64,000 nt of DNA from Kosakonia cowanii JCM 10956 = DSM 18146 (lineage in GTDB: Bacteria; Pseudomonadota; Gammaproteobacteria; Enterobacterales; Enterobacteriaceae), in NCBI RefSeq assembly GCF_001975225.1, contig NZ_CP019445.1, positions 992,001 to 1,056,000 on the forward strand. The letters are read 5' to 3'. Position 1 is the stretch's first letter. The number at the start of each line of letters is the position of its first letter. A model generated the notes under the pieces. The model was not told the origin of the DNA. It was given only the letters and a program-made list of their open reading frames with translations, and did not search any database. The position numbers were made by a program, and so were the translations under genes. Below are positions 48,318 through 57,013 of the stretch, piece after piece.

Positions 48318-49064
48318 CTAACTGGCGCTCAGTAACTGGTTGGCTTTCTGTTCGTTGTCATCGACGGTGGTGATGACTTTCATGTTCATGTCAAAGCCGC
48401 GTGAGGTGGCGATCATCTCCACCATCGATTTCACCGGGCTGACATTGCTCCCCTCCAGCATGCCGGGCATCAGACGCAGATCGGCATCGGCGGGCAGCAC
48501 GGCGGCAGCGGCCGGATCGGCGACGTGAAACAGACCGTCGTCGCCATGTTTCAGTACGCCAGGCGTGGCATTGACCATTTTCAGGCGGCCAACCTGTGCC
48601 AGCGCAGAAGGCTCATCGCCGGCGCCCAGCGCGGTAATGGTGCCGTCGGCGGCGAGCGTCAGTTCTGCCTGCGGTGGGACGGCAATCGGGCCGCCATCGC
48701 CAATCAGCGGCATGCCGTGCACGCGCAACTGGCCGTCGGCGTCCACTTCGATGTTGCCATCTTTGGTGTAGCCTTCACTGCCGTCGGGCAGTTGCACTGC
48801 CAGCCAGCCGTTCTGCGGCATCGCCACGTCGAGGTTGCGCCCGGTGGCCTGCATCGCGCCCATGGTGTTATCGCTCCATGGCGTTGACTCTGTCACCATG
48901 GTGCGGGTCTCCAGCGACGGGCCGTGCACCGGGATCGCGCGATACGCGGCGATCTGCGCCCGAAACCCGTTGGTCGACGCGTTTGCCAGGTTGTTTGAGG
49001 TCACCGCCTGGCGGTTAAGGGCCGCGTTAGCGGCACCCATTGCGGTATATATCGCGCGATCCAT
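48318..49064 (-). CDS. flgF: Proximal rod protein FlgF
   Basis: 248 residues. N-terminus [20 protein letters not shown] with [15 protein letters not shown]-terminus [19 protein letters not shown]. Proximal rod component, between flgE and flgG as in E. coli. Confidence 0.97.
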   Translation of the reverse strand: MDRAIYTAMGAANAALNRQAVTSNNLANASTNGFRAQIAAYRAIPVHGPSLETRTMVTESTPWSDNTMGAMQATGRNLDVAMPQNGWLAVQLPDGSEGYTKDGNIEVDADGQLRVHGMPLIGDGGPIAVPPQAELTLAADGTITALGAGDEPSALAQVGRLKMVNATPGVLKHGDDGLFHVADPAAAAVLPADADLRLMPGMLEGSNVSPVKSMVEMIATSRGFDMNMKVITTVDDNEQKANQLLSAS

Positions 49065-49070
49065 CAGCCA

Positions 49071-50270
49071 TTAACCCAGGTTAACCAGCGTCTGCAGCAG
49101 CTCAGACTGGGTTTTGATGGTTTGCGAGTTGGACTGGTAGTTACGCTGGTAAACGATCATGTTCACCATCTCTTTACTCAGATCCACGTTGGAGGCTTCC
49201 AGCATGTTGCCGCGCAGCGAACCGAGGTTACCGGTGTCGGCAATACCGATTACCGGCTGCCCGGATTCCGGCGTCTCGGTCCAGCAGTTGTTGCCCGCAG
49301 ACTGGAGGCCGCCCGGGTTGGTGAAGTTGCTCAGCACCACCTGGCCCAGTAGCTGGCTTTCGCCGTTGCTGTAGGAGGCGATGATCTGGCCGTTATCCCC
49401 GACGGTGTAGCCGTTCATCAATCCCGGCGGATAACCGGTGGTGCTCGGGCTGTCCATGGTGTTTTCCGATGCCTGCTGGCTGAGGCCAGAGAGATCGAGG
49501 TTGAAGTTGAGCGCCGCGCCGCCCTGGTAAGCCGCGCCGTCGACGGCCAGTTCAGCCGGGTTGGTGGTCAGCTTGCCGGAGGTATCAAACGTCAGATTCA
49601 CGGAGCTGGTGGTGCCCGGTGATGTAGAGTCCACCGAGTAAGCCGTCCACTGGTTATCCGCGGTTTTCACGTAGTAGACGTTAATCGCGTGCTCGTTACC
49701 GAGGCTGTCGTAGGCGTTCACCTGCGTGGAGTAGGTATAGGAGTCGCCATCCGTCGGATCGAACGGGGTCACGGAGACAACGTCGTTACCGGAGTCGAGG
49801 TTACCGGAGATAGAACCCGCGTCAGAGGCACGCGCCGGCATCTGCCCGGTCGGGATCTGGATCGCGCCTACCGGTGCGCCCTGCTGGATCGCCGGCGGTG
49901 TGCCGGTGGCCATATAACCGGTCAGACGCATGCCCTGGTTGTTGACCACATAACCGCTTTCATCGGTCTGGAACTGACCATTGCGGCTATAAAAAACGCG
50001 CCCCGCTTCTGTCACCATGCGGAAGAAGCCGTTGCCCTGGATACCCATATCCAGCGCGCTACTGCCCGCGCCGAGTACGCCATCGCTGAAGTTCTGGTTT
50101 ACACCGGCAACCTGTACGCCCATCCCGACCTGAGAGCCGGCGAAGACGTCGGCGAATGCCACGGAGCCAGATTTAAAACCTACCGTCTGCGAGTTGGCGA
50201 TGTTGTTACCAACCACATCTAACGCCTGCGATGAGGCGTTTAATCCACTAAGACCTTGAGAGAAACCCAT
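49071..50270 (-). CDS. flgE: Flagellar hook protein FlgE
   Basis: 399 residues. N-terminus MGFSQGLSGLNASSQALDVV with GNNIANSQTVGFKSG and C-terminus MVNMIVYQRNYQSNSQTIKT; central domains are variable. Builds the ~55 nm hook whose length FliK controls. Six bases before flgF. Confidence 0.97.
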   Translation of the reverse strand: MGFSQGLSGLNASSQALDVVGNNIANSQTVGFKSGSVAFADVFAGSQVGMGVQVAGVNQNFSDGVLGAGSSALDMGIQGNGFFRMVTEAGRVFYSRNGQFQTDESGYVVNNQGMRLTGYMATGTPPAIQQGAPVGAIQIPTGQMPARASDAGSISGNLDSGNDVVSVTPFDPTDGDSYTYSTQVNAYDSLGNEHAINVYYVKTADNQWTAYSVDSTSPGTTSSVNLTFDTSGKLTTNPAELAVDGAAYQGGAALNFNLDLSGLSQQASENTMDSPSTTGYPPGLMNGYTVGDNGQIIASYSNGESQLLGQVVLSNFTNPGGLQSAGNNCWTETPESGQPVIGIADTGNLGSLRGNMLEASNVDLSKEMVNMIVYQRNYQSNSQTIKTQSELLQTLVNLG

Positions 50271-50315
50271 TTGTTAAACGTCCTGTGCGCGTAGCGCGCA
50301 ACTCTGAATGAAAAA

Positions 50316-51050
50316 TTATTCAATAAGGTAAACATCGCTGAGCGACGCGGTGCCATCGACGCCCAGTTGCAGCACAGCGCCTGAACTGGTGAAGGAGACG
50401 CTCTGCACTTTCGCCGGCTTCAGCGCGGTAATCGCGGGCGCGCTGCCGTCGGCATTGGTGGCGGTAAACGACACCGTAAAGCTGGTGTCCGCCTGGGTAC
50501 GCGGGTCGCTCGGCTGGAAATCTTCAAAATCATCCAGCGTGTACTCATGCACGCCCGCTTCCACATTCTTCAGCTTCGCGTTGTAGGCATTGCCGGCCGC
50601 ATCGGTGAGCGTGACGGTGACTTCATCGGCGGCGCTGTCCAGCGAAAGCCCCACTTTCTGGTTGCCATTGGTGGCGGTGGAGACCTTCGGATCGCCCTGA
50701 ATCATGATGTCGCGGCCGACCCAGTCAGCGGAGTTCATCTGCTGCATACTGGCCACCAGCGTGCCCATGCTGTTCATGGTGGTGTTAAGTTGTTCCACGC
50801 CCGCCGCCGTGTTGAACTGTGCCAGCTGAGCGGTCAGGTCGTTGTTATCCATCGGATCGGTCGGGTCCTGGTTCTGCATCTGCGCCACCAGCAGCGTCAT
50901 AAAACTATCCAGCAGCTCATCCGCGGTGGAACCGGTGCCGACACTCCCGGAGCTGGAGCTCGACGACGACGTGGAAGAAGTGGTGTTCGTCGTGGTTGAC
51001 GTACTTTTTGTCGTCACGGCGCTTTGCGTCATGAGCGGTGAAACTGCCAT
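50316..51050 (-). CDS. flgD: Hook cap protein FlgD
   Basis: 244 residues. An N-terminal Ser/Thr-rich tract (about 12-38), then LLDSFMTLLVAQMQNQDPTDPMDNNDLTAQ-type core (FMTLLVAQMQNQDPTDPMD) and FlgD Ig-like/tudor domains. Scaffold for hook polymerisation. Confidence 0.95.
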   Translation of the reverse strand: MAVSPLMTQSAVTTKSTSTTTNTTSSTSSSSSSSGSVGTGSTADELLDSFMTLLVAQMQNQDPTDPMDNNDLTAQLAQFNTAAGVEQLNTTMNSMGTLVASMQQMNSADWVGRDIMIQGDPKVSTATNGNQKVGLSLDSAADEVTVTLTDAAGNAYNAKLKNVEAGVHEYTLDDFEDFQPSDPRTQADTSFTVSFTATNADGSAPAITALKPAKVQSVSFTSSGAVLQLGVDGTASLSDVYLIE

Positions 51051-51060
51051 CGTTTTCTCC

Positions 51061-51465
51061 TTACTGACCCAGCGTCAGGGTTTTCAGCATCAGACTCTTC
51101 GCCGAGTTCATCACTTCGACGTTGGCCTGGTAGCTGCGGGATGCCGAAATGGTGTTGACCATCTCACCCACTACATCGACGTTCGGCATATGCACATAGC
51201 CCTGCTCATCCGCCAGCGGATTAGCCGGTTCATACACCAGACGATCGGGCGCTTCGGATTCCGTCACGCCGCTGACTTTCACGCCGCCAATCTCCTGACC
51301 GGCAGCGTTATCGACATTGAAAATAACCTGACGGGCGCGATAGGGTTTGCCATCCGGCCCGGCAACACTGTCGGCATTTGCCATATTACTGGCGCTGACG
51401 TTAAGTCGTTTTGACTGGGCGGTCATCGCCGACCCGGAAATATCGAAAATACTAAACAGCGACAT
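51061..51465 (-). CDS. flgC: Proximal rod protein FlgC
   Basis: 134 residues. N-terminus [20 protein letters not shown] and C-terminus [19 protein letters not shown]. Rod component, between flgB and flgD. Confidence 0.97.
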   Translation of the reverse strand: MSLFSIFDISGSAMTAQSKRLNVSASNMANADSVAGPDGKPYRARQVIFNVDNAAGQEIGGVKVSGVTESEAPDRLVYEPANPLADEQGYVHMPNVDVVGEMVNTISASRSYQANVEVMNSAKSLMLKTLTLGQ

Positions 51466-51473
51466 GAAAATTA

Positions 51474-51887
51474 TTAACCCTGGTTAATGACGCTCATTAA
51501 ACCTTTAATTTGAGCGCCGAGGATGGTTAAGCTCGACTGATACTTAACATTGTTATCTGCAAAATTAACGCGCTCACGGTCCATATCGACAGTATTACCA
51601 TCCGCACTTGGCTGATCCGGAATTCGGTAAAGTAATTGTTGATCGTCGGCTTTTGGCACAACGCCGGGAATATGTTTCCCGGATGTTAGAGCTAATGTTA
51701 ATGGATGATTATTTCGCGTCTCCTGCGTCATCGCATTTTTCAACTCTTTTGAAAAATCAATGTCTCGCGCCTGGTAGCCCGGCGTGTCGGCATTCGCGAT
51801 ATTGGAGGCTAAAATATCCTGCCGCCGTGACATCAGGCTTAATGCCTGCTGCTGGAAACGCAATTCATTATCAAGTTTATCAAACAT
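51474..51887 (-). CDS. flgB: Proximal rod protein FlgB
   Basis: 137 residues from the ATG at 51887, where the protein begins [16 protein letters not shown], matching the E. coli start (138 residues); an ATG at 51926 lacks a ribosome site. Has [19 protein letters not shown]. First gene of the flgB-flgL series, divergent from flgA across 280 bases. Confidence 0.95.
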   Translation of the reverse strand: MFDKLDNELRFQQQALSLMSRRQDILASNIANADTPGYQARDIDFSKELKNAMTQETRNNHPLTLALTSGKHIPGVVPKADDQQLLYRIPDQPSADGNTVDMDRERVNFADNNVKYQSSLTILGAQIKGLMSVINQG

Positions 51888-52167
51888 GAAATGACTCGCC
51901 TGCTTCGCTAATTGATTACGGAGCATAGTCTAAGAGACAACCTAATAAATCTATACCTTAAACATCCGACAGAAATAAGCGCATTTGAATACTTCGTTAC
52001 ACGCATCGTTTTCTAAACAGTGTTTTTATACATACTCTGAAACAGCAAATCGGCAATATACAAACAGAACTGCGCGCATTTACGCGATAAACAAATTACC
52101 GACCTCGATTACAATTAAAGTAATCGTGATATCCGCCTTCCTCTATTTATATATAAGGTTGTTCTAC

Positions 52168-52872
52168 ATGCTGCACATGCTATTAAGGCCGCTTTGCCTG
52201 TTGCTGCTCTGCTGCGCCGTCACGCTTCCCGTCCGGGCAGCGAGTGCACCCGACGGCGAGCTTGCGTCGCGCATTGCCGGACTGCTGGCCGCTAATCATC
52301 ACGGATCGGTGGAAAACGCGCCGCAGCTGCGCATTCGCATTCTTACCCCGGCCACAAAACTTGCCGCCCTGTGTGAAAAGCCTGATTTACGTCTTTCCGG
52401 TCATCCGGTGCGTTTGACCGGTAACCGTAGCGTGATCGCTAAATGCGGCAGGAAACAGCACTTTATTCAGGTTAATGTGAGCGCAAGCGGGCGCTACTGG
52501 ATCGCCGCCCGCCTGCTTAAACCGGGGCAAACCATTGGCCAGCGTGATATTCAGCCCCTTCGCGGCGAGCTGGATAAGCTGCCCGCCGGGCTGTTGTTAG
52601 ATGCCAGTAAGATCGTGGGGCGCACGCCGACACGCACCCTGCACCCCGGTCAGCCACTGACGGAAAATCAGCTGCGTCAGCGCTGGCTGGTGGTGGCCAA
52701 TCAGGAGGTGGAGGTTGTCGCTCCCGGTGATGGTTTTTTGATCCACGCCAAAGGCAAAGCGTTGAACAATGCGGCGCGAAATGAACGGGTACGGCTACAG
52801 ACGCGCAGTGGCCGCGTAGTGGCGGCAACCGCGGTTTCAGAAGGGACAGTAAGCATCAACATCGATAACTGA
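52168..52872 (+). CDS. flgA: P-ring assembly chaperone FlgA
   Basis: 234 residues from the ATG at 52168 (AAGG nine bases upstream); the longer frame from 51985 is non-coding leader. Signal peptide ending PVRAA near residue 24, then the SAF-type domain (LKPGQTIGQRDIQPLRGEL; VRLQTRSGRVVAATAV). Periplasmic chaperone of FlgI. The divergent flgB-flgA gap should hold FlhDC-dependent promoters. Confidence 0.94.
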   Translation: MLHMLLRPLCLLLLCCAVTLPVRAASAPDGELASRIAGLLAANHHGSVENAPQLRIRILTPATKLAALCEKPDLRLSGHPVRLTGNRSVIAKCGRKQHFIQVNVSASGRYWIAARLLKPGQTIGQRDIQPLRGELDKLPAGLLLDASKIVGRTPTRTLHPGQPLTENQLRQRWLVVANQEVEVVAPGDGFLIHAKGKALNNAARNERVRLQTRSGRVVAATAVSEGTVSINIDN

Positions 52873-52873
52873 T

Positions 52874-52901
52874 TTCAGTTTTATTTTGCCTGGGCCGATA
52901 T
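52874..52901 (+). promoter_or_regulatory. FliA-type promoter of flgMN
   Basis: -10 GCCGATAT at 52894-52901, with TCAG at the -35 position after 15 bases, about 42 bases before flgM. The spacer TTTTATTTTGCCTGG closely resembles that of the fliD promoter. flgM is known to have a FliA-dependent promoter in addition to read-through from flgA. Confidence 0.6.
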
Positions 52902-52943
52902 CTTTATTACAGGCCACACATAAAAGATATCACCAGGACACTT

Positions 52944-53240
52944 ATGAACATTGAACGCACCAGTCAAGCACGCGCAATCCAGGCGACCACCGCACAACAG
53001 CAGGGCGAGCCGCGCGCAAAGTATGACGATATGGGCACAGCAGCAACTTCTGACGATCGTGCAAACGGTACTCAGGTCAAGCTGAGCCAATTGATGCAGC
53101 ACGTTAAAGCTGACAGTAGCCGTGATATCGACACCGCACGTGTTGCTGAAGTTAAGGCGAAGATGGAAGCGGGCGAGTTAACGCTGGACAGCGACAAGAT
53201 TGCCAGCGCACTGGTCCGCGACATCTTTCAGTTCTCATAA
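52944..53240 (+). CDS. flgM: Anti-sigma-28 factor FlgM
   Basis: 98 residues. Unstructured N-terminal half (MNIERTSQARAIQATTAQQQ) and the conserved FliA-binding C-terminal half (KLSQLMQHVKADSSRDIDTA; VAEVKAKMEAGELTLDSDKI). Inhibits FliA and is secreted through the completed hook. Confidence 0.96.
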   Translation: MNIERTSQARAIQATTAQQQGEPRAKYDDMGTAATSDDRANGTQVKLSQLMQHVKADSSRDIDTARVAEVKAKMEAGELTLDSDKIASALVRDIFQFS

Positions 53241-53258
53241 ACCTGACGAATAGTAGAG

Positions 53259-53702
53259 ATGGAAAATTTATCCGTAATATTGAAAAAACTCACCGGCCTG
53301 CTGGAGGAGCTGGAGAGCACGCTGGTGGAAGAGAATGGGCAGCTAAGCCGGGCGCAGATCAACCCGATTTCGCTGCAAATTATCTCTGACAATAAAAGCC
53401 GCCTGCTTGCCGCCATCAACTTTTATGATGAGCAGCGCAAGCAGGAGGAGAACCAGCAGAGTGTCGCTTCACCCTATCCCCATAAACCGCAGCTGGCGGC
53501 GCTGTGGAGAGGCATTACTTTAGTGGTGAAAAAATCGAGCGAGCTGAACCAGAAGAACTATCAGCTGCTGGAGATGCATATGAAGAAGGTTAACGATGTT
53601 AAGCAGATCGTCAGCCGGGCGACGTCAACGACGCAACTCTATGGGCAGAGCGGCAATCACAGCAATGATGGTTCCGGCAATGTCTATCGCATCTCGGTAT
53701 AG
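53259..53702 (+). CDS. flgN: Flagellar chaperone FlgN
   Basis: 147 residues, helical. Export chaperone for FlgK and FlgL; begins MENLSVILKKLTGLLEELES. Eighteen bases behind flgM. Last gene of the island. Confidence 0.93.
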   Translation: MENLSVILKKLTGLLEELESTLVEENGQLSRAQINPISLQIISDNKSRLLAAINFYDEQRKQEENQQSVASPYPHKPQLAALWRGITLVVKKSSELNQKNYQLLEMHMKKVNDVKQIVSRATSTTQLYGQSGNHSNDGSGNVYRISV

Positions 53703-54558
53703 CGCGCATATCACCCTTACCACGGCTTTCAGGCGCTTGCCCCACTACCTGCACCGGGAATAAACACCGCGCGGTTTCATTTCCGGTGCTCTCAAGCCAG
53801 CATTTTCCACTGCACGCTTTTTACTCATCCTCTGCTGACGCAAATTGCAACCCCTTTTTTACGCCATCCCGCGCCACTCAACGCTTCGCGCTGGTTTACA
53901 AAGCAAGATGTTTCTAAATGTTTCTTAAAAATCCCCCTCTGAATTGCCCCTCTGCGCAGGAAAAAACAAAAGCGCTGATTTTGATCCCTTTTTTCCGGTT
54001 AAAAAAACTGTACGGCTGCGCGGTTGCAGTAGATTAATTGCCACACTTTCTCCATTGAAAAGGGTCGAAAAACTCCTTCTATAAATTTGACGAAACAAAA
54101 CAAAAAAAGCCTGTTTACGCCATAGCGTGAAATCGTGAAAATACATCCACGCACTGCATCATGACGTTTTACCGGTAATACGAAATGATGGCTCTGTGAA
54201 AATTCCCTCTCGAAAAGGCCCATTTTTCCAGTTGCCTTATGCCGGGAAGGTCGGTGACCAAACTCTATTACTGACTTTTATTACCAGTAGTGAGCTGTCA
54301 TATGTGATGTATAACCACTCTTTTCGATAGCCACCTTCGGGTGGCTTTTTTTGCTTATTTTTCATATAATTAAAATTAAATACAGAAAAAACGCTATTAA
54401 CAATAGCGTTAGCAAGGTGTGGGCACGGCTAAAAAAACGCTGCCAAATCGCTATCACCGTAAATAGAGGTAAGCGTAGCGCTTCGCTAAATTACCGTTTC
54501 GTTTTACCGTCCGGCTTATTTCCCGTGTGCATTATCCGTTAATGGGTATACTGCGAAT
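53703..54558. other. Long non-coding gap at the right edge of the flagellar island
   Basis: About 850 bases with no credible protein. Frames here are short and lack ribosome sites. It contains AT-rich stretches, a TTGACG at about 54088, and a strong plus-strand terminator at 54329-54352 with no gene before it. No clear terminator directly follows flgN. Confidence 0.55.
54329..54352 (+). terminator. Orphan terminator; possible end of a small RNA
   Basis: Perfect AGCCACC-TTCG-GGTGGCT stem with a stable tetraloop and seven T residues. The nearest plus-strand gene (flgN) ends over 600 bases earlier, so it may end an unrecognised small RNA starting around 54110-54260. Confidence 0.8.
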
Positions 54559-56217
54559 TTACTCGCCATCGACCTCTTTATTAAGCGTTGTTCCCCCCTC
54601 CTCTTCCCGTTCATCGGTCCAGATACGGCTGTAGTCGGGCCAGGCCTGCGAATAACAGGCAATATTTTTGATGCACACGGGGGTGGTCAGGCGATAACGC
54701 TGGGCACACAGCGGCACCACAAAATGGTGGGTTTTGAGAAAGCGCATCAGCCGCCGGATGCGCGCGCCGTGACGCGCCGCCGGCCCGGCATTGATGCGAT
54801 CGAGCAGTTGCACGCCGCGCAGCCACTGGGCATGCCCCCAGAACCAGGTCCACATCTCGCTGTGGCGATAGCGCTCCTCCAGGCTGAAGGTTTCATGCTG
54901 GTCAAAGCGCAGAAAGCCGAGACAGAGATCCTCCTCTTCCCAGCGCTGGTTGGGCAGTAACCAGTGCGAAACGCTGATCGGATTAGTGTTAACCGTACAG
55001 CCGCGGTAGCGCAGGCTTTTGATCAACTCATCCACCAGCTTTTTCATCTCGGTAGATCGAAAGTAGGTGATATTGAGCGTGGCTGGCAGCAGCGCCTGGG
55101 CCACTGGCTCGGTTGGCGGCAGTAACCACGCCGGCAACGGTGCCAGCGTCTCTTCCCGCTCCATCATCGCGCGGGCGAGCGACTGCGCAATCTGGCGGAT
55201 CACCGCCTGCTGGGCGAGGCTCAGGCGGCCGCGCCGTTGGTTAAAGGTGACATAGTAAAACGCATCGCTACTTTCGCGGACGATCATCGGCTCGGGGGAT
55301 AAGTGTGAGCGAGGGGTATCGAGGCGCACCAGCGCCGGAGAGGGTGTCGCGGTCAGCGGCGTGTTGTAGACGATCTCGCTCGCCTGCGGCATTTCACCAT
55401 GCCAGCCGGGTGCGCGGGTGAGGGTCATCTGCGCATCGGAATGGCTGCCAAGCTGAAACGGCCCGAGGCCGACCACGCCATTTTCCGGGTGCGCCAGCGC
55501 ATAGACCGGGCTTGCCAGCCGATAGAGCAGCATCGCATCCGGTTGGCTGAGGTGCATGATCAACACATAATCCTGCACAATCACATCCGTCACGTGGGGC
55601 AAGCCAGGCCCGCCCGCGTAACGCTGAAGCGTGGTCTGCAACTGCGCGGGATCTAACGGCTCGCCGTTGTGCCACACCAGCCCGCGGCGCAGCATAAAGT
55701 GCCAGCTCAGCCCATCATCACTGACCCGAATGGTGTGTGCGAGACAGGGAACCGGCTCGGCCTGCTCCGGCAGATGGCGCGTCAGCCCGGCATGCACCAT
55801 TTGTAGAATATGCCGCCCGGCGCGATCGGTATGAATAGAGGGCACGGGCGCCTGTAGCGGGCGATAGAAAGAGATGTGATAGTGAAAGCCGTCGCGGGAG
55901 TAACAGGTTCCGTGGTTTTCCGGCACGCTTTTCACCTCTGCCGCAGGGGTATTGCTGCCAAGCATATTCTCCAGCGCTGCCACGCTCATCTGGCACTGCA
56001 ACACGCCGAGCGCGCCGCGCCCCGGTCTGGAGCGCCAGATGAGCCACCCCTCCTCCTGCATCTCTTGCAGCAGGGATCGTGCATAGCGCGCCGTGCAGGC
56101 TAAGGTGTCAGCGATGTGCGCCAGGGATAACTCATGTCGGTGCGTACTGTATTTCGCCAGCAGCCGGTTATAACGGCGCAGCAGGCTACCCTTCTCAATA
56201 GCGGAGTAATAAACCAT
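54559..56217 (-). CDS. SgrR-family transcriptional regulator
   Basis: 552 residues. N-terminal winged-helix domain (HELSLAHIADTLACTARYARSL) is followed by a solute-binding-protein-like domain of the oligopeptide-binding type (WHFMLRRGLVWHNGEPLDPAQ). This is the SgrR/YbaE layout: a DNA-binding protein sensing a small metabolite. The small RNA gene sgrS, divergent from true sgrR, is not found in the short upstream gap, so this is likely a paralogue. Target genes are unknown; the divergent peroxiredoxin operon is the nearest candidate. Confidence 0.85.
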   Translation of the reverse strand: MVYYSAIEKGSLLRRYNRLLAKYSTHRHELSLAHIADTLACTARYARSLLQEMQEEGWLIWRSRPGRGALGVLQCQMSVAALENMLGSNTPAAEVKSVPENHGTCYSRDGFHYHISFYRPLQAPVPSIHTDRAGRHILQMVHAGLTRHLPEQAEPVPCLAHTIRVSDDGLSWHFMLRRGLVWHNGEPLDPAQLQTTLQRYAGGPGLPHVTDVIVQDYVLIMHLSQPDAMLLYRLASPVYALAHPENGVVGLGPFQLGSHSDAQMTLTRAPGWHGEMPQASEIVYNTPLTATPSPALVRLDTPRSHLSPEPMIVRESSDAFYYVTFNQRRGRLSLAQQAVIRQIAQSLARAMMEREETLAPLPAWLLPPTEPVAQALLPATLNITYFRSTEMKKLVDELIKSLRYRGCTVNTNPISVSHWLLPNQRWEEEDLCLGFLRFDQHETFSLEERYRHSEMWTWFWGHAQWLRGVQLLDRINAGPAARHGARIRRLMRFLKTHHFVVPLCAQRYRLTTPVCIKNIACYSQAWPDYSRIWTDEREEEGGTTLNKEVDGE

Positions 56218-56366
56218 TGGTTATTTACCATGATAAACAGCTGACGACAGGGGATTCGATACGATGGAGAGTGCAGTAGTGAATATAGCATATTAGATAA
56301 ATCTTATGATTCTGCCCGCCCGCCGCGCGGTCATATGAGATTTTTCACTTTTTTTTCGCTGCCCGC

Positions 56367-56392
56367 GAAACCTTTTCCTCTGCGCCAGCGAA
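56367..56392 (+). promoter_or_regulatory. Candidate ECF-sigma promoter of the redox operon
   Basis: GAAACC at 56367-56372, exactly 16 bases, then CGAA at 56389-56392, about 41 bases before the first gene. From memory, ECF factors paired with NrsF-type anti-sigmas (Caulobacter SigF group) use GTAACC-N16-CGAA. The fit supports autoregulation by the sigma factor encoded in the same operon. Confidence 0.5.
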
Positions 56393-56433
56393 CTGTAGAT
56401 GAACGCACACTTAACGTTGACCTGGAGCCCATG

Positions 56434-56985
56434 ATGACCCCGATGAAAAAACTCTTTTTGAGCCTCTCTGCCGCAGCCCTGCTAAATGTTGCCAGCGCAC
56501 AGGCGGCGCTGCCCACCGGTTCGCAGGCACCCGACTTCCAGTTACAGGGCGCGCTGGCGGGAAAACCGCTCACGTTCTCACTCAAGCAAGCGCTGCAAAA
56601 AGGGCCGGTGGTGCTCTACTTCTTCCCGGCCGCATTCAGTAAAGGGTGCACCATTGAAGCCCACGCCTTTGCCGAAGCGACGGATGATTTTAAAAAGCTT
56701 GGCGCGACGGTGATTGGCGTTACCGCCGGTAATACCGAGCAGGTGGATGCCTTCTCCAAAGAGGAGTGCCGCGATAAATTTACCGTTGCCGCCGATCCGG
56801 GCGCAAAAGTGGCGGCGCAGTACGACACGCTGATGGAGATGAAGGGCAAAACCCTCTCCGATCGTACCTCTTACGTTATCGCGCCGGACGGCAAGATCCT
56901 GCTGAGCTACACTGACAGAAACCCGGAAACGCATATCCAGAAAACGATGGACGCGGTGAAACAGTATGCGAAATCCCATTCGTAA
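56434..56985 (+). CDS. Exported peroxiredoxin (AhpC/TSA, Bcp-like)
   Basis: 183 residues from the ATG at 56434 (GGAG six bases upstream; 56431 also possible). Signal peptide ending ASAQA (about residue 22), then a thioredoxin fold. The peroxidatic Cys lies in FFPAAFSKGCTIEA, where the usual P-x-x-x-T/S-x-x-C is altered to A-A-F-S-K-G-C. A second Cys (KEECRDKF) may be resolving. Periplasmic peroxide reduction, probably recharged by the DsbD-like protein that follows. Confidence 0.85.
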   Translation: MTPMKKLFLSLSAAALLNVASAQAALPTGSQAPDFQLQGALAGKPLTFSLKQALQKGPVVLYFFPAAFSKGCTIEAHAFAEATDDFKKLGATVIGVTAGNTEQVDAFSKEECRDKFTVAADPGAKVAAQYDTLMEMKGKTLSDRTSYVIAPDGKILLSYTDRNPETHIQKTMDAVKQYAKSHS

Positions 56986-57013
56986 CTAACCCTTTTTCCG
57001 GCAGAGAATCATT

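Noticed and set aside
56218..56366. Possible sgrS small RNA upstream of the SgrR-family gene
   Set aside because: The gap is too short and contains neither an SgrT-like frame nor the SgrS seed or terminator.
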